Shown in pieces: positions 1 to 5,144 of a stretch of 5,144 nt of DNA. Made by a program: the position numbers and the translations under genes. A model generated the notes under the pieces. That model saw only the letters and a program-made list of their open reading frames with translations. It ran no database searches and was not told where the DNA came from. Origin of the DNA: Gammaproteobacteria bacterium (GTDB lineage Bacteria > Pseudomonadota > Gammaproteobacteria > Steroidobacterales > Steroidobacteraceae); the NCBI GenBank assembly GCA_030040525.1, contig JASHTN010000006.1, positions 1 to 5,144 of the forward strand, written 5' to 3'. Within the stretch, counting starts at the first letter, position 1; every line of letters begins with the position of its first letter.

Positions 1-472
1 TGAGCAGGCGCGGATCGCCGCTCTGCTGCGCGCGCCGCGTGAGGTCAGCGTAGATGCTCTCGGGGCTCTCGCGTCGCACCGGCCGCGCGCACTGCCGGCA
101 GAAGAGCTGCGCGGCGCGGGCGAACAGCAGCTTCAGGTGGTCGTTGAGCTCGGTCATCGTGCCGACGGTGGAGCGCGAGGTGCGCACCGGGTTGGTCTGG
201 TCGATGGCGATCGCGGGCGGGATGCCCTCGATCGAGTCGACCTGCGGCTTGTCCATGCGGTCGAGGAACTGCCGCGCGTACGGCGAGAAGGTCTCGACGT
301 AGCGGCGCTGGCCCTCGGCATACAGCGTGTCGAACACCAGCGAGGACTTGCCCGAGCCGGAGACTCCCGTGACGACCACGAGCTCGTTGAGCGCGATGTC
401 GAGGTCGAGGCTCTTGAGATTGTTCTGGCGCGCGCCACGCACGAGGATGGCGTCGCCCGGGGCGTCGGTCAT
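1..472 (-). CDS. uvrA: Excinuclease ABC subunit A, N-terminal part (runs off the left edge)
   Basis: UvrA is the damage-recognition ATPase of cytoplasmic nucleotide excision repair; it loads UvrB at lesions. The visible 157 residues are the start of the first ABC ATPase domain. Residues 11-20 read VRGARQNNLK. The Walker A loop GVSGSGKS is at residues 36-43, with K42 the ATP-phosphate lysine. The UvrA hallmark FDTLYAEGQRRYVE is at 47-60, YARQFL at 65-70 and STVGTMTELNDHLKLLFAR at 101-119. A CxxC pair (C125, C128) follows. The ATG at 472-470 puts the family motifs at the usual distance from the N-terminus; no strong Shine-Dalgarno precedes it. The stretch IEGIPPAIAIDQTNPVRTSR (81-100) differs from the short housekeeping UvrA (IEGLSPAISIEQ in E. 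coli) and matches, from memory, the long (~1,800-1,900 residue) proteobacterial UvrA paralog. The missing C-terminus prevents confirmation. The gene is divergent from bufB. Confidence 0.93.
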   Translation of the reverse strand, partial: MTDAPGDAILVRGARQNNLKSLDLDIALNELVVVTGVSGSGKSSLVFDTLYAEGQRRYVETFSPYARQFLDRMDKPQVDSIEGIPPAIAIDQTNPVRTSRSTVGTMTELNDHLKLLFARAAQLFCRQCARPVRRESPESIYADLTRRAQQSGDPRLL

Positions 473-534
473 TGCGTCACCGTCAAGCCAAGAGGGAGCG
501 AGGGGGCGCGGCGGACCTGGCGCACCTCCGAGGG

Positions 535-566
535 ATTGTAATGGATTCGGAGCGCACCAATTTCAA
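535..566 (-). promoter_or_regulatory. Candidate promoter for uvrA
   Basis: Read on the minus strand, a TTGAAA hexamer (566-561) is followed by TACAAT (540-535). The spacer is 20 nt, longer than the usual 16-19, so the -35 assignment is weak. TACAAT matches the sigma-70 -10 consensus at five of six positions and stands out in very GC-rich DNA. Transcription would start near 528, giving a leader of about 56 nt before the uvrA ATG. I found no CTGT-N8-ACAG LexA box nearby, so SOS control is not supported. Confidence 0.3.
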
Positions 567-633
567 GCGCGGCGCCTGCCCGCGCACACGGCGCGCAATC
601 CAGCAGTGCCTCGACCGGTCTACTGTATGAGCC

Positions 634-661
634 GCGGCCCGGTGTAAGCGGCCCTGTGTAT
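634..661 (+). repeat. 14-bp imperfect tandem repeat upstream of bufB (possible operator)
   Basis: Two adjacent 14-mers, GCGGCCCGGTGTAA (634-647) and GCGGCCCTGTGTAT (648-661), match at 12 of 14 positions. The second copy covers the place where a -35 element would sit for the TACAAT at 673-678. A TGTATGA word occurs at 657-663, overlapping the end of copy two, and again at 624-630, 33 bp upstream. Tandem sites in this position often bind a regulator, but that role is inference; two copies of a short GC-rich word could also arise by chance. Confidence 0.4.
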
Positions 662-672
662 GACTCACGCGC

Positions 673-678
673 TACAAT
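673..678 (+). promoter_or_regulatory. Candidate -10 element for the bufBC operon
   Basis: TACAAT lies 27 nt before the bufB start codon, implying a leader of roughly 20 nt. No good TTGACA-like hexamer exists at 16-19 nt upstream (that window reads as GC-rich repeat sequence) and there is no TGn extended -10. A promoter here would therefore probably need an activator, or be weak. Confidence 0.35.
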
Positions 679-705
679 CAGCGACTCGCGCGGAAAATCA
701 ACGAC

Positions 706-1596
706 ATGCTCATCCGTCCCTCGCTCGGCTTCGGCCTCGGCCTGCGCGTCGAGCACTACGAGTCGGTGCTCGCCGAGCGGCCGCCGGTGGACTGGTTCGA
801 AGTGCTGACCGAGAACTACCTGGTGCCGGGCGGCAAGCCGCTCGACTACCTGATGCGCGTTCGCGAGCGTTACCCGGTGGCAATGCACGGAGTGTCCCTC
901 TCGATCGGCAGCAGCGCGCCGCTCGACCGCGAGTATCTGCGGCAGGTCGCCGCGCTCGCTGCGCGGGTGCAGCCGGAGTGGATCTCCGATCACCTCTGCT
1001 GGACCGGGGTCGCCGGCAGGAACACCCATGACCTGCTGCCGCTGCCCTACACCGAGGAGGCGCTCGAGCACGTCGCGGCGCGCGTCCGCCAGGTACAGGA
1101 CATGCTCGGGCGGCGGATCCTCCTCGAGAACGTCTCGAGCTACGTCACGTTCCGCGATTCCGCGCTCACCGAGTGGCAGTTCCTCGCGCAGCTCGCCGAG
1201 CGCGCCGACTGCCTGATCCTGCTCGACGTCAACAACATCTACGTGAGCGCGGTGAACCACGAGTTCGATCCCTACGACTACCTGAACGCCGTTCCCGCCG
1301 AGCGCGTGCAGCAGATCCATCTCGCCGGCCACGAGGATCACGGCAGCTACCTGGTCGACACCCACGACACCGCAGTGTGCGATCCGGTCTGGGAGCTGTA
1401 TGCGGCGGCGCTCAGGCGCTGCGGTGCGGTGAGCACCATGATCGAGCGCGACGATCACATCCCGCCACTCAGCGAGCTCTGCGCCGAGCTCGGCCGGGCC
1501 CGCGCGCTGGCTCGCGACGCGCTGGGCGCGGCTGCAGCGGAGCGCACCGCCGCAGCGTTGGGCGCCGCCCCCCAGTCCACGGCTGTCGCGCCATGA
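706..1596 (+). CDS. bufB: DUF692 / MNIO-family multinuclear iron enzyme, BufB-like
   Basis: A 296-residue protein of the DUF692 (UPF0276) family, now called MNIO: TIM-barrel enzymes with two or three iron atoms that oxidatively modify cysteines of precursor peptides (MbnB in methanobactin, TglH in 3-thiaglutamate, BufB in bufferins). The family landmarks appear in order: GFGLGLR (8-14), WFEVLTENY (30-38), MHGVSLSIGS (60-69), SDHLCW (94-99), LLPLPYTEEAL (110-120), LLENVSSYV (139-147), LLDVNNIYV (172-180), IHLAGHED (204-211), DTHDTAVCDPVWELY (218-232) and MIERDDHIP (245-253). Likely metal ligands are H61, H96, E141, D174, H205, H220 and E247 (inferred from family conservation). The length is normal. 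The tail from about 274 is Ala-rich and looks disordered. The ATG at 706 has a weak GGAAAA upstream (692-697). The stop overlaps the bufC start as ATGA, implying coupled translation. It has no signal peptide, so it is cytoplasmic. The exact substrate is unknown. Confidence 0.9.
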   Translation: MLIRPSLGFGLGLRVEHYESVLAERPPVDWFEVLTENYLVPGGKPLDYLMRVRERYPVAMHGVSLSIGSSAPLDREYLRQVAALAARVQPEWISDHLCWTGVAGRNTHDLLPLPYTEEALEHVAARVRQVQDMLGRRILLENVSSYVTFRDSALTEWQFLAQLAERADCLILLDVNNIYVSAVNHEFDPYDYLNAVPAERVQQIHLAGHEDHGSYLVDTHDTAVCDPVWELYAAALRRCGAVSTMIERDDHIPPLSELCAELGRARALARDALGAAAAERTAAALGAAPQSTAVAP

Positions 1597-2375
1597 GCTC
1601 GCTCGCGCGGGTTCAGAGCGACTTTCAGGACCACCTGCTGCGCGGCAGCGAGGCGGTGAGAGCACACTTGCTCGGCACGGCGCGCGTTCCGTTGGAGACG
1701 CGTCTCGGCATCTATGCCGGCGCCTACGGCAGCCGGCTCACCGATGCGCTGCGCAGCAACTACCCGGCGCTGGCGGCACTGCTCGGCGAGGCGGATTTCG
1801 CGGCGCTGGGCGCGGACTACGTGCGCACGCACGACTCGCCGTTCTTCTCGATCCGCAACTACGGCGATGGGCTGCCGGAGTTCCTCGTGCAGCAGGCGAC
1901 CTACGCCGAGGTGCCGCTGCTTGCCGAGCTGGCGCGCTGGGAATGGACCCTCGGTACCGTGTTCGATGCCGCCGATGCCACGCCGCTTGCCGTGGGGGCG
2001 CTCGCGCGCACCCCGCCGGCGCGGTGGGCGCAGCTCAGCTTCGAGTGGCACCCGAGCGTGCGGCGCATCGCGCTCGCCTGGAACGTGCCGCAGCTGTGGC
2101 AGGCGCTCACCCGTGGCGAGGAGCGGCCCGAGCTCGTGCTGCTGCCCGAGCCCATCGAGTGGCTCGCCTGGCGGCAGGAGCTGCGCAGCTGCTTCCGTTC
2201 CCTGTCGAGGAGCGAAGCCGCGGCGCTCGATGCGGCGCGCGCCGGTGACTGCTTCGGCGAGCTGTGCGAGCGGCTCGGGGCGGAGCTTGGCGAGCACGCG
2301 GCTCCCGCGCAGGCGGCGACGCTGCTGCGCGCCTGGGTCGATGCGGGCCTGATTGTCGCCGCGCGCACCGCCTAA
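1593..2375 (+). CDS. bufC: DUF2063-family partner protein of the DUF692 enzyme, BufC-like
   Basis: A 260-residue protein starting at the ATG that overlaps the bufB stop (ATGA, 1593-1596); the open frame extends upstream, but that part is only a shadow of bufB. The N-terminal DUF2063 domain (about residues 6-100) shows the family pattern: LARVQSDFQDHLL at the start, RLGIYAGAYGSRLTDALRSN (37-56), YPALAALLG (57-65), DYVRTHDSP (75-83) and NYGDGLPEFL (89-98). The C-terminal half (about 105-260) is helical in character and less conserved. The domain is labelled 'putative DNA-binding' in family databases. In bufferin and related clusters these proteins instead act as partners that bring the precursor peptide to the MNIO enzyme, and that is the more likely role here because of the gene overlap. 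There is no signal peptide or membrane segment. The ORF looks intact and of normal length. Confidence 0.87.
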   Translation: MSSLARVQSDFQDHLLRGSEAVRAHLLGTARVPLETRLGIYAGAYGSRLTDALRSNYPALAALLGEADFAALGADYVRTHDSPFFSIRNYGDGLPEFLVQQATYAEVPLLAELARWEWTLGTVFDAADATPLAVGALARTPPARWAQLSFEWHPSVRRIALAWNVPQLWQALTRGEERPELVLLPEPIEWLAWRQELRSCFRSLSRSEAAALDAARAGDCFGELCERLGAELGEHAAPAQAATLLRAWVDAGLIVAARTA

Positions 2376-2383
2376 CGTACAAT
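2353..2383 (+). promoter_or_regulatory. Candidate promoter for the cbs operon
   Basis: TTGTCG (2353-2358, four of six to the -35 consensus) and TACAAT (2378-2383, five of six to the -10 consensus) are separated by 19 nt. The -35 lies inside the last codons of bufC and the -10 just after its TAA. Transcription would start near 2390, giving a leader of about 68 nt that contains the hairpin at 2402-2428. This suggests cbs can be transcribed independently of bufBC. Confidence 0.4.
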
Positions 2384-2401
2384 CCGCTCACGCAAACCAT
2401 T

Positions 2402-2428
2402 GCGGCGCACCCGCGCGCGGTGCGCCGC
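2402..2428 (+). other. GC-rich hairpin in the cbs leader
   Basis: A perfect 10-bp inverted repeat: GCGGCGCACC (2402-2411) pairs with GGTGCGCCGC (2419-2428) around a 7-nt loop. There is no T-tract after it, so it is a poor candidate for an intrinsic terminator of bufBC. It sits between the predicted cbs transcription start and the ribosome-binding GAGG at 2447-2450, so it could stabilise the 5' end of the mRNA, or attenuate read-through from bufBC. Its function is not shown by the sequence. Confidence 0.5.
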
Positions 2429-2457
2429 CGCGGCGCGACCTGCGTTGAGGTTCGAGC

Positions 2458-3837
2458 ATGTCACCGCTGAGCTACGGCAACGTGCTGGAGATGATCGGCC
2501 ACACACCGCTCATGGCCGTGCGCCACATGGATACCGGTCCCTGCGAGCTGTTCCTCAAGCTCGAGAACCAGAACCCTGGCGGCTCGATCAAGGATCGCAT
2601 CGGGCTCTATCTCATCCAGGCCGCCGAGCGCGTCGGCAAGATCACCCCCGGCGCCACGCTCATCGAGGCGACGGCCGGCAACACCGGGCTGGGACTGGCG
2701 CTGGTCGCCGCGCAGAAGAGCTACCGCCTGGTGCTCGCGATTCCCGACAAGATGAGCCAGGAGAAGATCTTCCACCTCAAGGCCATGGGCGCCGAGGTGG
2801 TGATGACCCGCTCGGACGTCAGCAAAGGGCACCCGGAATATTACCGCGACGTCGCCGAGCGCCTCGCGCGCGAGACGCCGAACTCGTACTTCGTGAACCA
2901 GTTCGGCAATCCCGTCAATGCCCAGGCGCACGAGGAAACCACGGCTCCGGAGATCTGGGAACAGCTGGGCGGGCGGCTCGATACGGTCGTGTGCGGCGCC
3001 GGCACCGGCGGCACGCTCACCGGGCTGTCGCATTTCTTCGCGCGTATCGCGCCGCACGTGCAGATGGTGCTCGCAGACCCGGTAGGCTCGGGGCTCGCGA
3101 CCTATGCGCGGACCGGGAAGCTCCCCGAGAGCATGACGCCGTGGCTGGTCGAGGGCATCGGCGGGGACTCCGTGCCGCCGGTCGCGGACTTCTCGCGCGT
3201 CCGTGCCACCTACAGCATTGCCGATGCCGAGGCGTTCAGTACCTGCCGCGAGCTGCTCGCCAAGGAGGGCGTCATCGCCGGAACTTCCACCGGCACGCTG
3301 CTCGCGGCGGCGCTGCGCTACTGCCGCGAGCAGCGGCAGCCGAAGCGCGTCGTCACCTTCGTCTGCGACAGCGGCAACAAGTACCTCTCCAAGGTATACA
3401 ACGACTTCTGTATGCTCGGCCAGGGGTTCCTCGAGCGCGCGCGCCTCGGCGACCTGCGCGACCTGATCGTGCGCCGCTACGCGGAAGGCAATGCCGTCAC
3501 GGTCAACGCCTCCGAGCCGGTGCTGGCGGCGTACCGGCGCATGAAGCTCTACGACGTCTCGCAGGTGCCGGTGATGCAGGACGGTCGCATCGTCGGCATC
3601 GTCGACGAGGAGGACATTCTTCTCGAGGTGTTCGCCAACCCGCAGCACTTCAACGAGCCGGTGACGCGTGCCATGGCGAGCCACCTGGTGACCGTGCCGG
3701 TGGATGCGGGCGTGGCGCAGCTGATGGAGATCTTCAAGCGCGGCATGGTGGCGATCGTCATGCACGAGAACGAGTTCCAGGGCATCGTGACGCGCATCGA
3801 TCTGCTCAACTGGCTGCGGCGCCGCATGCCGATCTGA
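2458..3837 (+). CDS. cbs: Cystathionine beta-synthase with C-terminal CBS-domain pair
   Basis: A 459-residue PLP enzyme that condenses homocysteine with serine to cystathionine, the first step of reverse transsulfuration; it can also release H2S from cysteine. The catalytic fold-type II domain spans about residues 1-325: GHTPL (14-18), the PLP lysine K45 in NPGGSIKDR (39-47), the substrate loop TAGNTG (72-77), the phosphate-binding loop GAGTGGT (180-186), VEGIGGDSVP (231-240) and CDSGNKYLSKVYND (303-316). The 303-316 stretch is typical of bacterial CBS rather than cysteine synthase. Two CBS motifs follow, about 346-392 and 402-456, forming a Bateman module. There is no N-terminal heme-binding extension like that of mammalian CBS. 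Whether the Bateman module binds S-adenosylmethionine cannot be told from sequence. The ATG at 2458 has GAGG seven nt upstream. The stop lies 7 nt before the gamma-lyase start, so the two are one operon. O-acetylserine sulfhydrylase activity is a less likely alternative. Confidence 0.95.
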   Translation: MSPLSYGNVLEMIGHTPLMAVRHMDTGPCELFLKLENQNPGGSIKDRIGLYLIQAAERVGKITPGATLIEATAGNTGLGLALVAAQKSYRLVLAIPDKMSQEKIFHLKAMGAEVVMTRSDVSKGHPEYYRDVAERLARETPNSYFVNQFGNPVNAQAHEETTAPEIWEQLGGRLDTVVCGAGTGGTLTGLSHFFARIAPHVQMVLADPVGSGLATYARTGKLPESMTPWLVEGIGGDSVPPVADFSRVRATYSIADAEAFSTCRELLAKEGVIAGTSTGTLLAAALRYCREQRQPKRVVTFVCDSGNKYLSKVYNDFCMLGQGFLERARLGDLRDLIVRRYAEGNAVTVNASEPVLAAYRRMKLYDVSQVPVMQDGRIVGIVDEEDILLEVFANPQHFNEPVTRAMASHLVTVPVDAGVAQLMEIFKRGMVAIVMHENEFQGIVTRIDLLNWLRRRMPI

Positions 3838-3844
3838 GGACTGC

Positions 3845-5008
3845 ATGACCGACGAGCATCGCGCACAGCGCTTCGCCACGCGTGTCATCCACGGCGGCCA
3901 GCATCCCGATCCGCTCACGGGAGCCGTGATGCCGCCGATCTATGCGACCTCGACCTACGTGCAGTCGAGCCCCGGCGTGCACCAGGGCTATGACTACTCG
4001 CGCACCCGCAATCCCACGCGCGATGCGCTGCAGGCGGCGGTCGCCAACCTCGAGGGCGGCAGCGCCGGTTTCGCGTTCGCCTCGGGGATGGCGGCGAGCG
4101 CGACGCTCCTCGAGCTGCTCGATGCCGGCGCGCACATCGTCGCGATGCACGATCTCTACGGCGGCAGCTACCGGCTGTTCGAGAACGTGCGCAAGCGCTC
4201 CGCCGCGCACCAGGTGTCGTTCGTCGACCTGTCGGAGCCAGCAAGGCTCGAGGCGGCGCTGCGCCCGGACACGCGCATGGTCTGGGTCGAGACGCCGAGC
4301 AACCCGCTGCTGAAGCTCGTGGACCTCGCCGCGGTCGCGGCGCTCGCGCAGCGGCACCGGCTGCTCGCGGTGTGCGACAACACTTTCGCGACCCCCTTCA
4401 TTCAGCGCCCGCTCGAGCACGGCTTTGACATCGTCGTGCACTCGACCACCAAGTACCTGAACGGCCACTCCGACTCGCTCGGCGGCGCGGTGGCGGTGCG
4501 CGACGCGGAGCTCGCCGAGCGCATCGCCTACCTGCAGAACGCGGTCGGCAGCGTGCCGGGGCCGTTCGACGCGTTCCTGACGCTGCGCGGCATCAAGACG
4601 CTGGCGCTGCGCATGGAGCGGCATTGCGCCAACGCGCTCAGCCTGGCGCAGTTTCTCGAGTGGCATCCGCAGGTCGAGCGGGTGATCTACCCCGGGCTGC
4701 CGAGTCACCCGCAGCACGCGCTCGCCCGGCGGCAGATGAGCGGCGGCTACGGCGGTATCGTCACCGCGGTGCTGCGCGGCGGACTCGCCGCGGCGCGCCG
4801 CGCACTCGAGAGATGCCGCCTGTTCGCGCTCGCCGAGAGCCTCGGTGGTGTGGAGAGCCTGATCGAGCATCCGGGGCTCATGACCCACGCCTCGCTCCCG
4901 GAAGCGACCCGCAGGGAACTGGGAATCGGCGACGGCCTGATCCGGCTCTCGGTGGGAGTCGAAGACGTCGAGGATCTGGTCGCGGACCTGCGCCACGCGC
5001 TCGGCTGA
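3845..5008 (+). CDS. Cystathionine gamma-lyase (Cys/Met-metabolism PLP enzyme; gamma-synthase possible)
   Basis: A 387-residue fold-type I PLP enzyme of the Cys/Met metabolism family, of typical length. Visible family features: PPIYATSTY (30-38), YSRTRNPTR (51-59, phosphate contacts from the neighbouring subunit), FASGMAA (78-84), the cofactor-stacking Y105 in DLYGGSYR, VETPSNP (148-154), D178 in CDNTFATP, the PLP lysine K203 in HSTTKYLNGHSD (199-210), SLGGVESLIEHP (332-343) and R367 in RLSVGVED, which binds the substrate carboxylate. E337 fits the cystathionine enzymes; methionine gamma-lyases usually differ there. Gamma-lyase and gamma-synthase (MetB) are hard to separate by sequence. The cbs gene directly upstream favours the lyase, cleaving cystathionine to cysteine, 2-oxobutyrate and ammonia. 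A Shine-Dalgarno GAGGA (3836-3840) overlaps the cbs stop, with 4 nt to the ATG. The cbs-lyase order recalls the Pseudomonas aeruginosa PA0399-PA0400 pair. Confidence 0.92.
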   Translation: MTDEHRAQRFATRVIHGGQHPDPLTGAVMPPIYATSTYVQSSPGVHQGYDYSRTRNPTRDALQAAVANLEGGSAGFAFASGMAASATLLELLDAGAHIVAMHDLYGGSYRLFENVRKRSAAHQVSFVDLSEPARLEAALRPDTRMVWVETPSNPLLKLVDLAAVAALAQRHRLLAVCDNTFATPFIQRPLEHGFDIVVHSTTKYLNGHSDSLGGAVAVRDAELAERIAYLQNAVGSVPGPFDAFLTLRGIKTLALRMERHCANALSLAQFLEWHPQVERVIYPGLPSHPQHALARRQMSGGYGGIVTAVLRGGLAAARRALERCRLFALAESLGGVESLIEHPGLMTHASLPEATRRELGIGDGLIRLSVGVEDVEDLVADLRHALG

Positions 5009-5080
5009 AGGCGCGCGCCGCGCCCGCACCCTGCCGCAAGGCGCCGCATGCCGCAGCGCGCGGCGGCCGCCTGGCCCGCT

Positions 5081-5144
5081 CTAGGGCTCCAGCCCCGTCT
5101 GGCTGGTCAGATAGACCGCGAAGGTGCCGAGCCAGTGACCGCCC
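5081..5144 (-). CDS. C-terminal fragment of an unidentified protein (runs off the right edge)
   Basis: On the minus strand an open frame enters at the right edge and ends at TAG (5083-5081), encoding a tail that includes GGHWLGTFAVYLTSQTGL. It reads like a real protein end: mixed hydrophobic and aromatic residues rather than the Arg/Ala/Pro-rich content of GC-rich shadow frames. The HWLGTFAVYL stretch reminds me of the extreme C-terminus of DUF2891-family proteins (HWLAsFA-type ending), but this is recollection from a very short piece and should be treated as a guess. The gene converges on the gamma-lyase with 72 nt between the stops. That gap is GC-rich and shows no clear T-tailed terminator hairpin. 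Confidence 0.45.
   Translation of the reverse strand, partial: GGHWLGTFAVYLTSQTGLEP

Noticed and set aside
327..647. A 106-codon plus-strand frame upstream of bufB, considered as a possible bufA-type precursor.
   Set aside because: It mostly overlaps uvrA antisense, has no signal peptide, and carries only two scattered cysteines (in DCN and YCM), unlike DUF2282 precursors.
473..705. A LexA/SOS box (CTGT-N8-ACAG) for uvrA.
   Set aside because: CTGT occurs at 623-626 and 654-657, but neither is followed by ACAG at the right distance.
469..1665. A 398-codon open frame on the minus strand opposite bufB and the uvrA-bufB gap.
   Set aside because: Composition is His/Arg/Val/Glu-rich with no domain, it lies antisense to a clear DUF692 gene, and long antisense frames are expected at this GC content.
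2458..3837. Cysteine synthase (CysK/CysM) as the identity of the first transsulfuration gene.
   Set aside because: The protein has a C-terminal Bateman module and the CDSGNKYLSK stretch of bacterial cystathionine beta-synthases, and is followed by a gamma-lyase.
2400..3848. A 482-codon plus-strand frame overlapping cbs in another register.
   Set aside because: It is Arg/Gly/His-rich without family motifs and is out of frame with the conserved PLP enzyme.
2461..3918. A 485-codon open frame on the minus strand opposite cbs.
   Set aside because: It mirrors cbs codons, has no recognisable motif, and cbs is unmistakable on the other strand.
3806..5029. A 407-codon minus-strand frame opposite the gamma-lyase.
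   Set aside because: It is the antisense shadow of a well-conserved gene, low-complexity Arg/Glu/His/Val-rich, with no motif.
5016..5065. An inverted repeat, CGCCGCGC (5016-5023) with GCGCGGCG (5058-5065), as a terminator between the convergent genes.
   Set aside because: The loop would be 34 nt, there is no T-tract, and such GC words pair easily by chance here.

Overview
This 5.1 kb window is chromosomal DNA from a GC-rich bacterium, most likely a gamma- or betaproteobacterium (inference from the UvrA variant, the DUF692/DUF2063 pair, the CBS/CGL pair and codon use rich in G/C third positions). It holds four complete genes and two partial genes. I see no RNA genes, insertion sequences or CRISPR repeats.

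Layout. (1) Bases 1-472, minus strand: the first 157 codons of an excinuclease UvrA. Its sequence resembles the long UvrA paralog of proteobacteria more than the short housekeeping form. (2) Bases 473-705: a divergent intergenic region. It carries a TACAAT -10-like hexamer facing each way and a 14-bp imperfect tandem repeat just upstream of the rightward one. (3) Bases 706-2375, plus strand: two overlapping genes. The first is a DUF692/MNIO-family iron enzyme (BufB-like) and the second its DUF2063 partner (BufC-like). This is the modification machinery of a bufferin-type RiPP (ribosomally made, post-translationally modified peptide) system, but no DUF2282-type precursor gene (bufA) is visible next to it. 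(4) Bases 2376-2457: a short leader with its own promoter candidate and a 10-bp GC hairpin. (5) Bases 2458-5008, plus strand: cystathionine beta-synthase followed after 7 nt by a cystathionine gamma-lyase/synthase-family enzyme. Together they form a reverse transsulfuration operon (homocysteine + serine to cystathionine to cysteine, with H2S as a possible side product). (6) Bases 5081-5144, minus strand: the last 20 codons of a convergent gene of uncertain family.

How the genes relate. BufB and BufC should act together on a cysteine-containing precursor peptide encoded elsewhere. Cbs and the gamma-lyase supply cysteine from homocysteine. The two modules are co-oriented and 82 nt apart, so read-through is possible, but the promoter-like sequence and leader hairpin before cbs suggest separate control. 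The best lead for new biology is the orphan bufBC pair with its tandem-repeat promoter region. The rest is well-known metabolism and DNA repair.
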